Notes: a model not told the origin generated them from the sequence alone. DNA of 64,000 bases from Chryseobacterium sp. Leaf180 (GCF_001424585.1 NZ_LMPJ01000014.1:2050-66049), one strand, 5' to 3'; shown: positions 8,764 to 17,830, numbered from the stretch's first letter. A program made the numbers and translations.

Positions 8764-8850
8764 GGTCTTGATCTTTTGGTTCGTTTTGCATCAAGGCAAA
8801 ATGAACAAGAAATAAATCTTTTGGTTCTTTTGGATCAAGCCAAAAGAACA
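8764..8850. repeat. Two tandem copies of the GGTTCTTTT/CAAAAGAAC hairpin block
   Basis: The first copy reads GTCTTGATCTTTTGGTTCG then TTTTGCATCAAGGCAAAATG; the second reads TCTTTTGGTTCTTTTGGATC then AAGCCAAAAGAAC. Each can fold, pairing GGTTC-TTTTG with CAAAA-GAAC around ATCAAG. Related copies lie at 7079-7111, 8383-8419 and 8465-8493, five in all within 1.8 kb. Confidence 0.7.
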
Positions 8851-8898
8851 AATAAATACCACATTCTTCGACTCCGCTTCGACTCTCCTTCGACACTC

Positions 8899-8926
8899 CT
8901 TCGGAAAAAGAATCATTTTTCCGAAG
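8899..8926. repeat. Perfect 11-bp inverted repeat
   Basis: CTTCGGAAAAA, six bases, TTTTTCCGAAG. A stable hairpin without a following T-tract on either strand beyond the stem itself. It lies among TTCGAC-type repeats; it may be a decayed terminator or element end. Confidence 0.6.
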
Positions 8927-9182
8927 CGCTTCCGAAGAAACCCCGAACAACACCCGAAGTAACGCGCCAAAATTCAGGTGGGATTTTTGAGGGCTATTGG
9001 AAGATTTTGGCTGGAAATTTTAAGAAGTCTTTCAGCTGCTTTTGAAAAGTCCCACACCAAGCATTTCGGTTGAAAGGTCTGAGCCTGAGTGAGTAGCTGG
9101 TTATGCATACCGTTCAAAAGCGGTCATTCGCGTTCAATTGGCGCCATTCGCGTTCAAAAGCGTTCACAAAATTGTCAAAATG

Positions 9183-9212
9183 ACTTTTGTGTGCTTTTCT
9201 GTTTTACCTTCG
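9183..9212 (+). promoter_or_regulatory. Probable promoter of the DUF6266 gene
   Basis: TTTTGTG at about 9185 (as -33) and TACCTTCG at about 9205 (7 of 8 to TAnnTTTG) have the usual Bacteroidota spacing. Just upstream, 9112-9172 repeats GCGTTCAA or CGTTCAA four times (two with CATTCGCGTTCAA), a candidate operator array. Confidence 0.45.
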
Positions 9213-9243
9213 TCTGACAAATAACAAATAAAATCATTTAATC

Positions 9244-9885
9244 ATGGCAAGAATCAGCAAAGGAATCCTCGGTGGATTCTCAGGAAAAGTAGGAACCGTA
9301 GTAGGTGCCGTATGGCGCGGACAGGACATTATCCGCAGCATCCCAAAACCCAGTTCAAGACCCGCCAGCGACAAACAGCTGGCGCAGCAGATGAAGTTTA
9401 AACTCGTGATCACCTTCCTTCAGCCGCTTAAAAACATCCAGACCAGGTATTTTGGCAGCGGCAGCGGATCAAAATCGCGCATCAACCTTGCGGTATCGTA
9501 CACCATTGGCGAGGCGGTGGAAATCATGAATGATGAAGCCGTTCTGATCTTCAGCAAGGTGCTCATCACCAAAGGCGATCTGGCAGGTTTCCAGAACGGA
9601 CTAGCCACGGCGGAAGCCGCGCAGAAAGTGAAGTTCACATGGGAAGACAACTCGGCACAGGGCAATGCCAATGCCAAAGATGTCGCCAATGCGGTGATTT
9701 TCGTTCCGGAATCCGGACTGTTTGAGATCTACGAAAACATCGGCGAACGCGATGACCTCACGGCCACCGTCACCCTGCCGACCTACTGCGCCGGACTCGA
9801 TGTGGAAGCCTACGTCTACTTCAGGAACGAGGCCGAAACCCTGGCCTGCAATTCCTCCTACCTCGGCACGGTCACCGTGCTGTAA
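9244..9885 (+). CDS. DUF6266 family protein
   Basis: 213 residues, starting at the ATG at 9244. The N-terminus MARISKGILGGFSGKVGTVV followed by WRGQDIIRS is the hallmark of DUF6266, common and often multicopy in Flavobacteriia (family recognition from memory). The rest is beta-rich with hydrophobic/polar alternation. No signal peptide or TM segment. Function unknown. Higher GC than the intergenic DNA around it. It is a single-gene unit with its own promoter and a strong terminator, set beside repeats and a defence island, so it may travel as accessory DNA. Confidence 0.75.
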   Translation: MARISKGILGGFSGKVGTVVGAVWRGQDIIRSIPKPSSRPASDKQLAQQMKFKLVITFLQPLKNIQTRYFGSGSGSKSRINLAVSYTIGEAVEIMNDEAVLIFSKVLITKGDLAGFQNGLATAEAAQKVKFTWEDNSAQGNANAKDVANAVIFVPESGLFEIYENIGERDDLTATVTLPTYCAGLDVEAYVYFRNEAETLACNSSYLGTVTVL

Positions 9886-9890
9886 GCACG

Positions 9891-9926
9891 AATCTCCATC
9901 CTCCAAAAGGGTGGAGATTTTTTTTG
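9891..9926 (+). terminator. Terminator after the DUF6266 gene
   Basis: AATCTCCATCCT pairs with AGGGTGGAGATT (one G-T wobble), followed by eight T. Confidence 0.85.
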
Positions 9927-9947
9927 TGCCATATATCACTCTGTAAA

Positions 9948-10089
9948 GGTTTTCCGTAATGCGGAATCAGGAATTTTTTGGTAGATTTGAGATTTACAGC
10001 ATTTTTATAATTCAAATGATAATATCTGTAAATTTCAAGATCTAATAAGCCAAACAGTACATGTAAAAATGATAAAATATTTTACATGT
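9948..10089 (+). promoter_or_regulatory. Leader of the restriction-modification gene with dyads
   Basis: Three elements are visible. GGTTTTCCGTAAT at 9948-9960 recurs at 33696. TAGATTTG at 9982-9989 is a perfect TAnnTTTG -7 box and would give a leader of about 120 nt. A perfect 10-bp inverted repeat ACATGTAAAA / TTTTACATGT with an 11-bp spacer lies at 10059-10089, 27 bp before the start codon. The dyad could be an operator that delays nuclease expression or an attenuating hairpin; no control-protein gene is adjacent. Confidence 0.45.
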
Positions 10090-10115
10090 TTTTATAAAAC
10101 TCAACTGCCATAGAA

Positions 10116-13100
10116 ATGTTTCAGAAAACAATCGTTAATAAATATCTTAAATCTCAAAATACAGATCTCATTTCATCAAAATGGAATCTCTTCACTGCCC
10201 ATTTCCATCATCCTGAGATTCAGGAAAACATCAGACAGTCTAAAGAAGAGCAGTATCAGGGTGAGTTTCTGATTGATTTGTTCGTGAACATTTTTGGCTA
10301 TACGAAAAACCCAACTCCTGCTTATAATCTTACTACAGAATATAAAAATGTAAAAGACAGCAAAAAAGCCGATGGGGCTATTGTTATCACTGGTTCTGTA
10401 AAAGCCATTATCGAACTGAAAGGAACCAAAACAACCGATCTCTCGAAAATTGAGGAACAGGCTTTTGGATATAAAAACAACCAACCCGACTGCAAATACA
10501 TCATCACTTCAAATTTTGAGAAATTAAGATTTTACATAGACAATGCCATCGAGCATCTTGAATTCAATTTATTTGAACTCAAATTTGAGGAGTTTCAGCT
10601 GCTCTATCTCTGTCTTGCTTTTGAAAACATTGCTGCAGGCATTCCGGGGAAGATTAAAGATGAATCTCTCAGTCAGGAAGATGTAATTACCAAAAAGCTT
10701 TACAAAGACTATTCACTTTTCAAGCGTGAACTTTTTCAGAATCTGCTGGTGCTGAATCCTGAGATCGACCAGCTCGAACTCTTTAAAAAATCCCAGAAAC
10801 TGCTCGACCGTTTTCTTTTTCTGTTTTTTGGGGAAGACAGCGGTTTGCTTCCGCCCAACTCGGTGCGCATGATCCTTGAGCAGTGGGACAAACTGCGGGA
10901 TCTCGATGAGTACGTTCCGCTATACGACAGATTCAGGAAATATTTTACCTATCTGAATACCGGCTTTAAAGGAAAACAGTTTGATGTATTTGCCTACAAC
11001 GGCGGACTGTTTAAACCCGATGAAATTCTGGATACGATACAGATCGATGACCAGCTGCTGTACACGCATACTATGCGTTTGGCAGAGTATGATTTTCAAA
11101 GCGAGGTAGACGTAAATATTTTAGGTCATATTTTCGAGAACTCGCTGAACGAAATTGATGAAATCAAAGCCCAGCTTGCCGGTGAAGTCATCGATAAATC
11201 GAAGACCAAACGCAAGAAAGACGGCGTCTTTTACACCCCGAAATACATCACCAAATATATTGTAGAAAACACCGTCGGGAAGCTGTGCGAAGAAAAAAAA
11301 GCAGAATTTACGATTGTAGAAGAAGAATATTTTACCGACAGAAAAAGACAGCAGAAAACAAAAGCCGCGCTTCTGCAAAAACTGTATGATTACAGAGACT
11401 GGTTACACCAAATTACCATCATAGATCCTGCCTGCGGAAGTGGCGCATTTCTGAACGAGGCTTTGAATTTTTTGATTACTGAACACCAGTATATCGATGA
11501 ACTGGAAGCCAAACTCACGGGTTCGTCTATTGCGTTCACGTATCATTCTGAAAGTATTCTTGAGAACAATCTTTTCGGTGTCGACCTCAACGAAGAATCG
11601 GTGGAGATTGCCAAGCTTTCACTCTGGCTGCGGACTGCGGAAAAGAATAGAAAACTGAATAGCCTAAACAGCAACATTAAATGCGGAAACTCGCTCATCG
11701 ACGATCCTGAAATTGCCGGTGACAAAGCCTTTAACTGGGAGCAGGAATTCCCGCAGGTTTTTTCGAAAGGCGGTTTTGACGTGGTGATTGGGAATCCGCC
11801 GTATGGAGTTAATTTTAATGAAAACGAAAAGAAATTTTTATCTAATTTTGATGATTTCGTTCCAGATTTTGAAATATATATTTACTTCATTTCACTATAC
11901 AAAAAAGTATTACGAACAAATGGTGTTTTATCATATATCTTTCCTAACACTTTTTTGGCCACAGTTTTTGGGAAGAAATATAGAGAAATGATTTTTAAAA
12001 ACGTACAAGTGTATGAAATAGTTGATCTTTCTCAAGATAATACATTTGCTGACGCCGCTGTAAGAACTTGTATTTTTTCTTTTACAAATTCTTCAAAAGA
12101 TTATAAAACTTATCTTAAAAAAATTCAAAATAAACAGTTTATCGAACTAGTTTGTTATGAAAAGAGTGATATTTTAAAAGAAGTTGAAAATGTTTTAAGC
12201 TTGTTTAGTCAGAATAAAATAGAAAAACTTATAATAAGTAAATTAAGCGAAAATCAAATTTTAGCAAATTTTCTTGAAGTATCACAGGGATTAATACCTT
12301 ATGATAAATATAGGGGACACGATGAAGAAACAATAAAAAATAGAATTTGGCACGCGAATTATAAAAAAGATGACACTTTTCAAAAAGAATTAAAAGGAGG
12401 TGATGTTTGGCGTTATGGTATTCATTGGAACGAAGAATTATGGATAAGTTATGGCGACTGGCTTGCTGCTCCAAGAAAAAAAGAGTATTTCACAAATGCC
12501 AGACTATTGATAAGAGAAATACTATCAGGAAACTTATTCTGCACGTGGACAGAAGAAGAATTCTATAATACACCGTCAATTATAAATATAATTAATAAAA
12601 AAGATTTACTCGATTTAAAATTTGCTTTACCATTAATAAATTCAAAATTAATTGGTTGGTTCACATACAAAACATCTCCAAAGGCAAATAAAGGATTATT
12701 TCCAAAAATCCTAGTGGGAGATGTCAAAAAAATTCCAATAAAAGAAATCCCATCAGAATCCCAAAAACCTTTCATCATCAAAGCTGATCAGATGCTTTCC
12801 CTCAATAAAGAACTGCAGGAAGTAAACGCGAAGTTCCTGAGAATTTTTAAAGAAGAATACAAGATCAATAAACTCAGCAAAAAACTGGAAGGCTGGTATA
12901 AATTATCGTTTTCAGAATTTCTTGCCGAGCTTAAAAAACAAAAAGTAGAACTCAGTCTTTCCCAAAAGGCAGACCTCGAAGAATATTTTGATCGGGAAAA
13001 AACCAAAGCTGTAGATCTTCAGTCTACCATTGCAGGCACAGACAAAGAAATTGACCAGATGGTGTATGCGCTATATGGTTTGACGGAAGAAGAAATTGCG

Positions 13101-13118
13101 GTGGTGGAGAATAGTTGA
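10116..13118 (+). CDS. Type IIG restriction-modification enzyme (Eco57I-type)
   Basis: A single 1000-residue polypeptide combining restriction, methylation and specificity. The N-terminus has a PD-(D/E)XK nuclease motif: Asp86 in KKADGAI and Glu100-Leu-Lys102 in AIIELKG. The central part is an N6-adenine methyltransferase with the SAM motif DPACGSGAF (from Asp437) and the catalytic NPPY (from Asn560 in VVIGNPPYGV). Residues about 600-1000 are a TaqI-like specificity region with a helical tail. It cleaves and methylates foreign versus self DNA in the cytoplasm. The stretch 11800-12740 is clearly more AT-rich than both flanks, consistent with an exchanged specificity cassette. It is followed on the same strand, after 136 bp, by a dCTP deaminase defence gene. 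Confidence 0.92.
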   Translation: MFQKTIVNKYLKSQNTDLISSKWNLFTAHFHHPEIQENIRQSKEEQYQGEFLIDLFVNIFGYTKNPTPAYNLTTEYKNVKDSKKADGAIVITGSVKAIIELKGTKTTDLSKIEEQAFGYKNNQPDCKYIITSNFEKLRFYIDNAIEHLEFNLFELKFEEFQLLYLCLAFENIAAGIPGKIKDESLSQEDVITKKLYKDYSLFKRELFQNLLVLNPEIDQLELFKKSQKLLDRFLFLFFGEDSGLLPPNSVRMILEQWDKLRDLDEYVPLYDRFRKYFTYLNTGFKGKQFDVFAYNGGLFKPDEILDTIQIDDQLLYTHTMRLAEYDFQSEVDVNILGHIFENSLNEIDEIKAQLAGEVIDKSKTKRKKDGVFYTPKYITKYIVENTVGKLCEEKKAEFTIVEEEYFTDRKRQQKTKAALLQKLYDYRDWLHQITIIDPACGSGAFLNEALNFLITEHQYIDELEAKLTGSSIAFTYHSESILENNLFGVDLNEESVEIAKLSLWLRTAEKNRKLNSLNSNIKCGNSLIDDPEIAGDKAFNWEQEFPQVFSKGGFDVVIGNPPYGVNFNENEKKFLSNFDDFVPDFEIYIYFISLYKKVLRTNGVLSYIFPNTFLATVFGKKYREMIFKNVQVYEIVDLSQDNTFADAAVRTCIFSFTNSSKDYKTYLKKIQNKQFIELVCYEKSDILKEVENVLSLFSQNKIEKLIISKLSENQILANFLEVSQGLIPYDKYRGHDEETIKNRIWHANYKKDDTFQKELKGGDVWRYGIHWNEELWISYGDWLAAPRKKEYFTNARLLIREILSGNLFCTWTEEEFYNTPSIINIINKKDLLDLKFALPLINSKLIGWFTYKTSPKANKGLFPKILVGDVKKIPIKEIPSESQKPFIIKADQMLSLNKELQEVNAKFLRIFKEEYKINKLSKKLEGWYKLSFSEFLAELKKQKVELSLSQKADLEEYFDREKTKAVDLQSTIAGTDKEIDQMVYALYGLTEEEIAVVENS

Positions 13119-13254
13119 GGTGTGTTTTTCTTTGATTATTCTAATTTAATGCGAAGATTTTAATATTCTTTTCAAACATTATTAACAGTAAAAATAATAA
13201 CTTCAAAGATATAACAGATTTAAAAATTACCATTTATTACTAAAACACAAATTT

Positions 13255-15366
13255 ATGAGCTTAGAAAAATTTTATGGCTTAAGAGAAGACTTTATTATTC
13301 TTGGATTAACAGGAAAAATGCAAGCAGGTGCTGATAAAGTAGTTGAAATATTAAAGGCTGAAAAAATTTCAGAAACACATAAAAACTTCTTACAAGAGTT
13401 TCCGAATAAATATAAGTTGATAAGCAATACTGAGTCTTTGAAATATAAGAAAGTTGGTGAATTCTACAAATATGATGGTAACTGGAAGCAATTTAAAATA
13501 ATTGAATACAAAGATGTGATCCTACTATTTATTTTGCATGCTTGCTACAGTACTGATTTAACTGCCTTTTCTCGAAATATTGCGAATCTTATAATTGAAT
13601 TGGGGACTTTTAAAAATAATGAAAGAGAAAGGTTTGGTTCAACAAAAGGAATTGCTCAAGGAAGTAAAGAATTTATACAAGAGGAATTCACCGCTCATTT
13701 AAATCACGAATTAGAAAAACTTACAGTAACAGACATTTCAGCGTTTACTAAAGGTGATCTTGCAGATGCTTTGAAAACTGATAACCTATATTTCTCAGAT
13801 GAATACCAAACATTTGCGAGGGCTTTTTTTTATAAACTTGACTCGTTTAGTATTTACTTAAGACACATGTTAATTCATGTGGCTTCTTATCGCCTCAGAT
13901 TATTTGGAAATTTAAAGACAGGCAGTGAAGAAGGTGATATCGAAAAGTTAAGTGAAATTTATAAAATTGCTGAAGTAATTAATTCAATAATTAAGGCTCA
14001 CAGAAAAAACACAGGAAAAGCTCATATTATAATTGATCGCTTGAAAAATTCATATGAAATGCTTTTTTTTCGAGAGAAATATTCAGGATTTTATATGGTC
14101 TCACTTAACAGAGAAGATAATTGCAGATATGATTCAATTAGAGAAAAAATTAGTGAAATTCGTAACGCTAAGACAGATACAGATGAAAATTTTAAAAGAA
14201 TTAAGGAACTAGACCAAACTGAATATCTCGTATCCGAATTTAAAAAAGGTGAATTTGAAAGTTTTGATATTGAAAACTGTGTGCAAAAAGCTGATTATCA
14301 CATCTGGTATGACGAAAAATACAGTGATATAAACTTTTATGATAAATTTGAGAAAGAAGATAAAATATTAAAATTTGATAAAGATGTAATAGAGGGTATG
14401 AGCGAATATTATGTTTATCAACCATTATTAATTCAGATATTAAAATTAACAGCTTTAATAAAACTTCCAGGATTAATAACACCTACCTATCCTGAAAGAA
14501 TTATGCAAATAGCATACAATGCTAAACTTAATTCAGGTTGTATATCTCGGCAAGTGGGCGCTGTGGTCACAGACAAAAATTTCTCAGTTAAAGGTATTGG
14601 CTGGAATGAAGTTGGAAATGGTCAAATTCCATGTTCAAGTAGAGATATTCGAGATTACGAAAAGTCCTCTGTAGCTGATAATAATGGTTACACTAAATTT
14701 GAACTCGGAGAAACAGATCATAAATATAAAGATGGAAAGAGCTTTCGAGAGAAAATGATTGAAGACATTGAGAAAATAAACATTGATCTTGATGACAATT
14801 TGAAAGGCCGTACTTGTTCATTCTGTTTTAAATCACACCATAATAGCTACGAAGCAAAGGATAATCAAGTACATACAAGATCATTACATGCTGAAGAAAA
14901 TGCGATGTTACAGATTTCAAAATATGGTGGACAGCCTTTACAAGGTGGAAATCTATTTACAACCGCCAGTACTTGCGAGCTTTGCGCAAAAAAAGCTTAT
15001 CAATTAGGGGTTAAAAATATTTTTTACATAGATGTCTATCCTGGAATATCAAATGATCAGATATTAAAAAACGGAACCCATAGACCTAATCTATTTGCCT
15101 TTGAGGGTGTTATAGGTCGTGCATTTAATAAGCTTTATGAGCCTTTTATGTCGCAAAAAGACGAATTACATATTAGAACCAAATTTAAACCAACTATTAC
15201 ACAAACTGAACAAGCTTCACAAATCCAACATATTATAGGATCTAAAATTAGCAACGCGTCACCAAAACTAAAAGAATATCTAAATAAGATGAAAGACGAC
15301 CCTATCATAATAGAAAAAATTGTTGCATTGATGGATAAGGGTATAAATTCGGACGAAGTTCAGTAA
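13255..15366 (+). CDS. AvcD/DCD-type anti-phage dCTP deaminase
   Basis: 703 residues. The N-terminus has a P-loop-like stretch (FIILGLTGKMQAGADKVVEI, about 14-33) as in the kinase-like domain of AvcD proteins. The C-terminal third is a cytidine/dCMP deaminase: zinc ligand and catalytic Glu in LHAEENAM (His545, Glu547) and STCELCAKKA (Cys574, Cys577), plus CSFC upstream. Known AvcD/DCD enzymes deaminate dCTP and dCMP on infection and starve phage of dCTP. The P-loop departs from the usual serine/glycine-rich form, so the activation mechanism may differ. Strongly AT-rich compared with the flanking genes, with a downstream hairpin at about 15430. Its setting after a type IIG enzyme supports a defence role. 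Confidence 0.85.
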   Translation: MSLEKFYGLREDFIILGLTGKMQAGADKVVEILKAEKISETHKNFLQEFPNKYKLISNTESLKYKKVGEFYKYDGNWKQFKIIEYKDVILLFILHACYSTDLTAFSRNIANLIIELGTFKNNERERFGSTKGIAQGSKEFIQEEFTAHLNHELEKLTVTDISAFTKGDLADALKTDNLYFSDEYQTFARAFFYKLDSFSIYLRHMLIHVASYRLRLFGNLKTGSEEGDIEKLSEIYKIAEVINSIIKAHRKNTGKAHIIIDRLKNSYEMLFFREKYSGFYMVSLNREDNCRYDSIREKISEIRNAKTDTDENFKRIKELDQTEYLVSEFKKGEFESFDIENCVQKADYHIWYDEKYSDINFYDKFEKEDKILKFDKDVIEGMSEYYVYQPLLIQILKLTALIKLPGLITPTYPERIMQIAYNAKLNSGCISRQVGAVVTDKNFSVKGIGWNEVGNGQIPCSSRDIRDYEKSSVADNNGYTKFELGETDHKYKDGKSFREKMIEDIEKINIDLDDNLKGRTCSFCFKSHHNSYEAKDNQVHTRSLHAEENAMLQISKYGGQPLQGGNLFTTASTCELCAKKAYQLGVKNIFYIDVYPGISNDQILKNGTHRPNLFAFEGVIGRAFNKLYEPFMSQKDELHIRTKFKPTITQTEQASQIQHIIGSKISNASPKLKEYLNKMKDDPIIIEKIVALMDKGINSDEVQ

Positions 15367-15429
15367 ATTACGATGATAGCATGCTTTACTTCTAGCTACA
15401 TTATATAAGACTAAAAATACCATAAATCA

Positions 15430-15459
15430 AGGGCACAGGATTTTTCTCTGTCCTTTTTT
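15430..15459 (+). terminator. Imperfect terminator after the deaminase gene
   Basis: AGGGCACAGGA and CTCTGTCCT can pair with a bulge around a T-rich loop; six T follow. Moderate stability. Confidence 0.5.
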
Positions 15460-15484
15460 GTTACTTTGCAGACAAACTGACTGC

Positions 15485-17152
15485 TTGAAATACGCCACGC
15501 TCACCGTTCTCCTCCTTCTCCTTTCTGGCTGCCGGAAAGAAATTCCTCAAAATACCGAACTGGGAAAAGACAATCTCCCCTACGCCAGGGCGCGGAAACT
15601 GCGCGATGCCGGAAAGTCAGATTCCGCATTTTACTATTACAACCTCGCGAAAAACGAATACCTGACCCACAGAGACTCGGTGGGAACGGCGCAGTCGCTG
15701 ATCAATATGGCGATTATTCAGACGAATAAAAACGACTGTTTCGGAGGCATCGAAACCTCGGTCGAAGCAGAAAAATATCTGAAAAACACCCGCGACAGCC
15801 TTACGAGAATTAACCTCGCCAGGAATTACAACAATATGGCCATTGCCTCCTCATTCCTCAGCAATTATGACGATGCAATGCGGTTTTATAAAAAAGGCAT
15901 CGCCCTGACCGACAATCCGGAATATAAAAAAATATATTACAACAACATCGGCGAACAGCTCACGCGCCTGAAGGACTACCGCACCGCGCTGCATTATCTT
16001 AATCGGGCGGTGGAAACCGAAGATCAGGCAGCTTACGCGCGGGCCTTAAACAACAGGGCGTACACAGAATTTCTGCTGAACGGTAAAAACCCTCTTCCTG
16101 ATTACTACAGAGCCTTAACAATACGGGAAGCGCAGCAGGATCCTGTGGGCATGAACTCCAGCTATGCAACGCTGGCAGATTACTATAAGACGGTAAACCG
16201 CGATTCTTCACTGGCGTATGCCTACCGAATGAAAGCGACCGCAGAGGAAATTAAAAGTCCGGACGACCTGCTTCAGGCATTACAGAAAATCATTCTGCTG
16301 GATCAGGAGCATTACAGGACTCATTTTGAAAGCTTTCAGAAAGTCTACGACAGTGTGACGCCTGCCCGTGCCAGGGCCAGGAATCAGTTCGCCCTTGTCA
16401 AATCAAATATCCGGAAAACAGCCCTCCGCAATGCCGAACTCGAAGCGCTGACGCTGCGCAATGAAAACCGCCTGCTGGTACGCAATATTCTTATGGCCAT
16501 TTCTGTAGCCACTGTTATTTTTGTCGTGATTTTTTTTACATTAAGACGGAGAAAAATGCTCCGCGACCGCCTGATGGAAGTGCAGAATACCGAACTTAAG
16601 TATTCGAAACGCGTGCACGACGTGGTGGCAAACGGCATTTATCAGGTCATGACGAAACTGGAAAACCATCTGGAAATAAGCCGCAGCGAAACCCTCGATG
16701 ATCTGGAAGCTATCTATCACCAGTCGCGGAACATCAGCTACACCCAGGAAGAAACGCAGGTAGACAGCACTGCTTTTAAAGAAAAGATCCGGAAGCTGGC
16801 AGGATATTTCAACAGCCGGGACGTGGCCACCATTCTTGTGGGGAATGATGCTGAGACGTGGCAGAATATTTCGTCTGGGCATAAAGCTGAGGTGTATCAG
16901 GTTCTGCGCGAGCTGCTCATCAACATGAAAAAGCACAGCCATGCCAGCCGCGTTACCCTGCACTTTGAAACCTCAGCAGAAAACCTGAAGGTACACTATG
17001 CCGACAACGGCATCGGTATCGGAACTGACCCTGTTTTTAAAAACGGCACCCGGAATATGGTTAACCGTATGGAAAAAATAAACGGACGCATTACTTTTGA
17101 AAAAAATCCGGAAAAAGGGCTGCAGGTCAGCATCACAATTCCGCTATATTAA
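15485..17152 (+). CDS. TPR-containing lipoprotein sensor histidine kinase
   Basis: About 555 residues from a TTG start at 15485, chosen because it gives a proper lipoprotein signal (ending LLSGC, Cys about residue 16) and lies just after a TTACTTTG promoter element; the frame itself opens at 15458. Tetratricopeptide repeats fill about 25-300. One TM helix lies at about 336-358 (ILMAISVATVIFVVIFF). The cytoplasmic part has a HisKA_3-like phosphoacceptor region with His378 in KRVHDVVANG and a HATPase domain with an N-box (LRELLINMKKHS) and DNGIGIG. It senses an envelope signal through the TPRs. The response regulator gene starts 12 bp after its stop. Confidence 0.88.
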   Translation: MKYATLTVLLLLLSGCRKEIPQNTELGKDNLPYARARKLRDAGKSDSAFYYYNLAKNEYLTHRDSVGTAQSLINMAIIQTNKNDCFGGIETSVEAEKYLKNTRDSLTRINLARNYNNMAIASSFLSNYDDAMRFYKKGIALTDNPEYKKIYYNNIGEQLTRLKDYRTALHYLNRAVETEDQAAYARALNNRAYTEFLLNGKNPLPDYYRALTIREAQQDPVGMNSSYATLADYYKTVNRDSSLAYAYRMKATAEEIKSPDDLLQALQKIILLDQEHYRTHFESFQKVYDSVTPARARARNQFALVKSNIRKTALRNAELEALTLRNENRLLVRNILMAISVATVIFVVIFFTLRRRKMLRDRLMEVQNTELKYSKRVHDVVANGIYQVMTKLENHLEISRSETLDDLEAIYHQSRNISYTQEETQVDSTAFKEKIRKLAGYFNSRDVATILVGNDAETWQNISSGHKAEVYQVLRELLINMKKHSHASRVTLHFETSAENLKVHYADNGIGIGTDPVFKNGTRNMVNRMEKINGRITFEKNPEKGLQVSITIPLY

Positions 17153-17164
17153 AATACGTCTGAA

Positions 17165-17830
17165 ATGTTTAAAAAAGTATTGATTGCCGAAGATCATGAA
17201 GTGCTCAATTTCTCGGTACAGCGCACGGTGCAGGAACTGAATATCCCTGTGGTGGACCATGTCTTCTACTGTGATGATGCATTGGAAAAAGCGAAGAAAA
17301 GCCTCCGCGAAGGGGCACCTTATGATCTGCTGATTACCGATCTGCACTATGACAGCGACCACTACGAACAGAAGATTAAAAGCGGCCGCGGGATGATTTG
17401 CGAAATCAGGAAGCTGATGCCTTCATTAAAGGTTATTGTCTTTTCTGCCGAACATAAACCGGGCGTGATTGATGAACTGTTTACAGAATACGGCATTGAC
17501 GGCTTTGTGCGTAAAGGCCGTCAGGATTCTAAGCAGCTGATTAAAGCGATCCGTACCGTAGATTCTGGGGAGAAATTTTTGGCGCCGGAAACCGGTTTGG
17601 AAATGAAGAAACTCAACCGCTATGAAATCTCGACGTTTAATATGAAAGTGATTTCGCTGCTGGCCAGCGGCGTGTTTCAGAAAGACATTCCGGATCATCT
17701 GAAAAAGGAAAACATCGAACCCAACAGCCTGAGCACGATAGAAAAAAGGCTGAATCAGCTGAAAGAGGAGCTGGGCGTGAAAACCAATGAGCAGCTGATC
17801 GCCTTCTGCAAAGATCTCGGCGTCATCTGA
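17165..17830 (+). CDS. DNA-binding response regulator
   Basis: 221 residues. The receiver domain (about 1-125) has the acidic pair in IAEDHE, phosphoacceptor Asp59 in LLITDLHYD, a conserved Ser in VIVFSAEHK and Lys117 in FVRKG. The C-terminal part (about 150-221) is a helix-turn-helix resembling the LuxR group (FNMKVISLLASGVFQKDIPD, then STIEKRLNQLKEELGVKT), with the typical final helix. Co-transcribed with the TPR kinase, its probable partner. Five 11-bp repeats begin 50 bp after its stop. Confidence 0.87.
   Translation: MFKKVLIAEDHEVLNFSVQRTVQELNIPVVDHVFYCDDALEKAKKSLREGAPYDLLITDLHYDSDHYEQKIKSGRGMICEIRKLMPSLKVIVFSAEHKPGVIDELFTEYGIDGFVRKGRQDSKQLIKAIRTVDSGEKFLAPETGLEMKKLNRYEISTFNMKVISLLASGVFQKDIPDHLKKENIEPNSLSTIEKRLNQLKEELGVKTNEQLIAFCKDLGVI

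Larger units (their letters stand above)
7831..9243. other. 1.4-kb gene-poor, repeat-rich region
   Basis: Short open frames here are repeat-derived. The region holds a GAGAGTTTGAGG-type low-complexity stretch (7877-7920), module copy 2 (8193-8420), further copies of the CTTGATCTTTTGGTTCG block (8465-8493, 8764-8803, 8817-8850), a perfect 11-bp hairpin at 8899-8926, and GCGTTCAA repeats at 9112-9172. Confidence 0.6.

Noticed and set aside
8560..9045. Three overlapping open frames of 60-89 codons
   Set aside because: They are on both strands over the GGTTCTTTT and TTCGAC repeats; composition is that of the repeats. A repeat-encoded short peptide cannot be ruled out, but nothing supports it.
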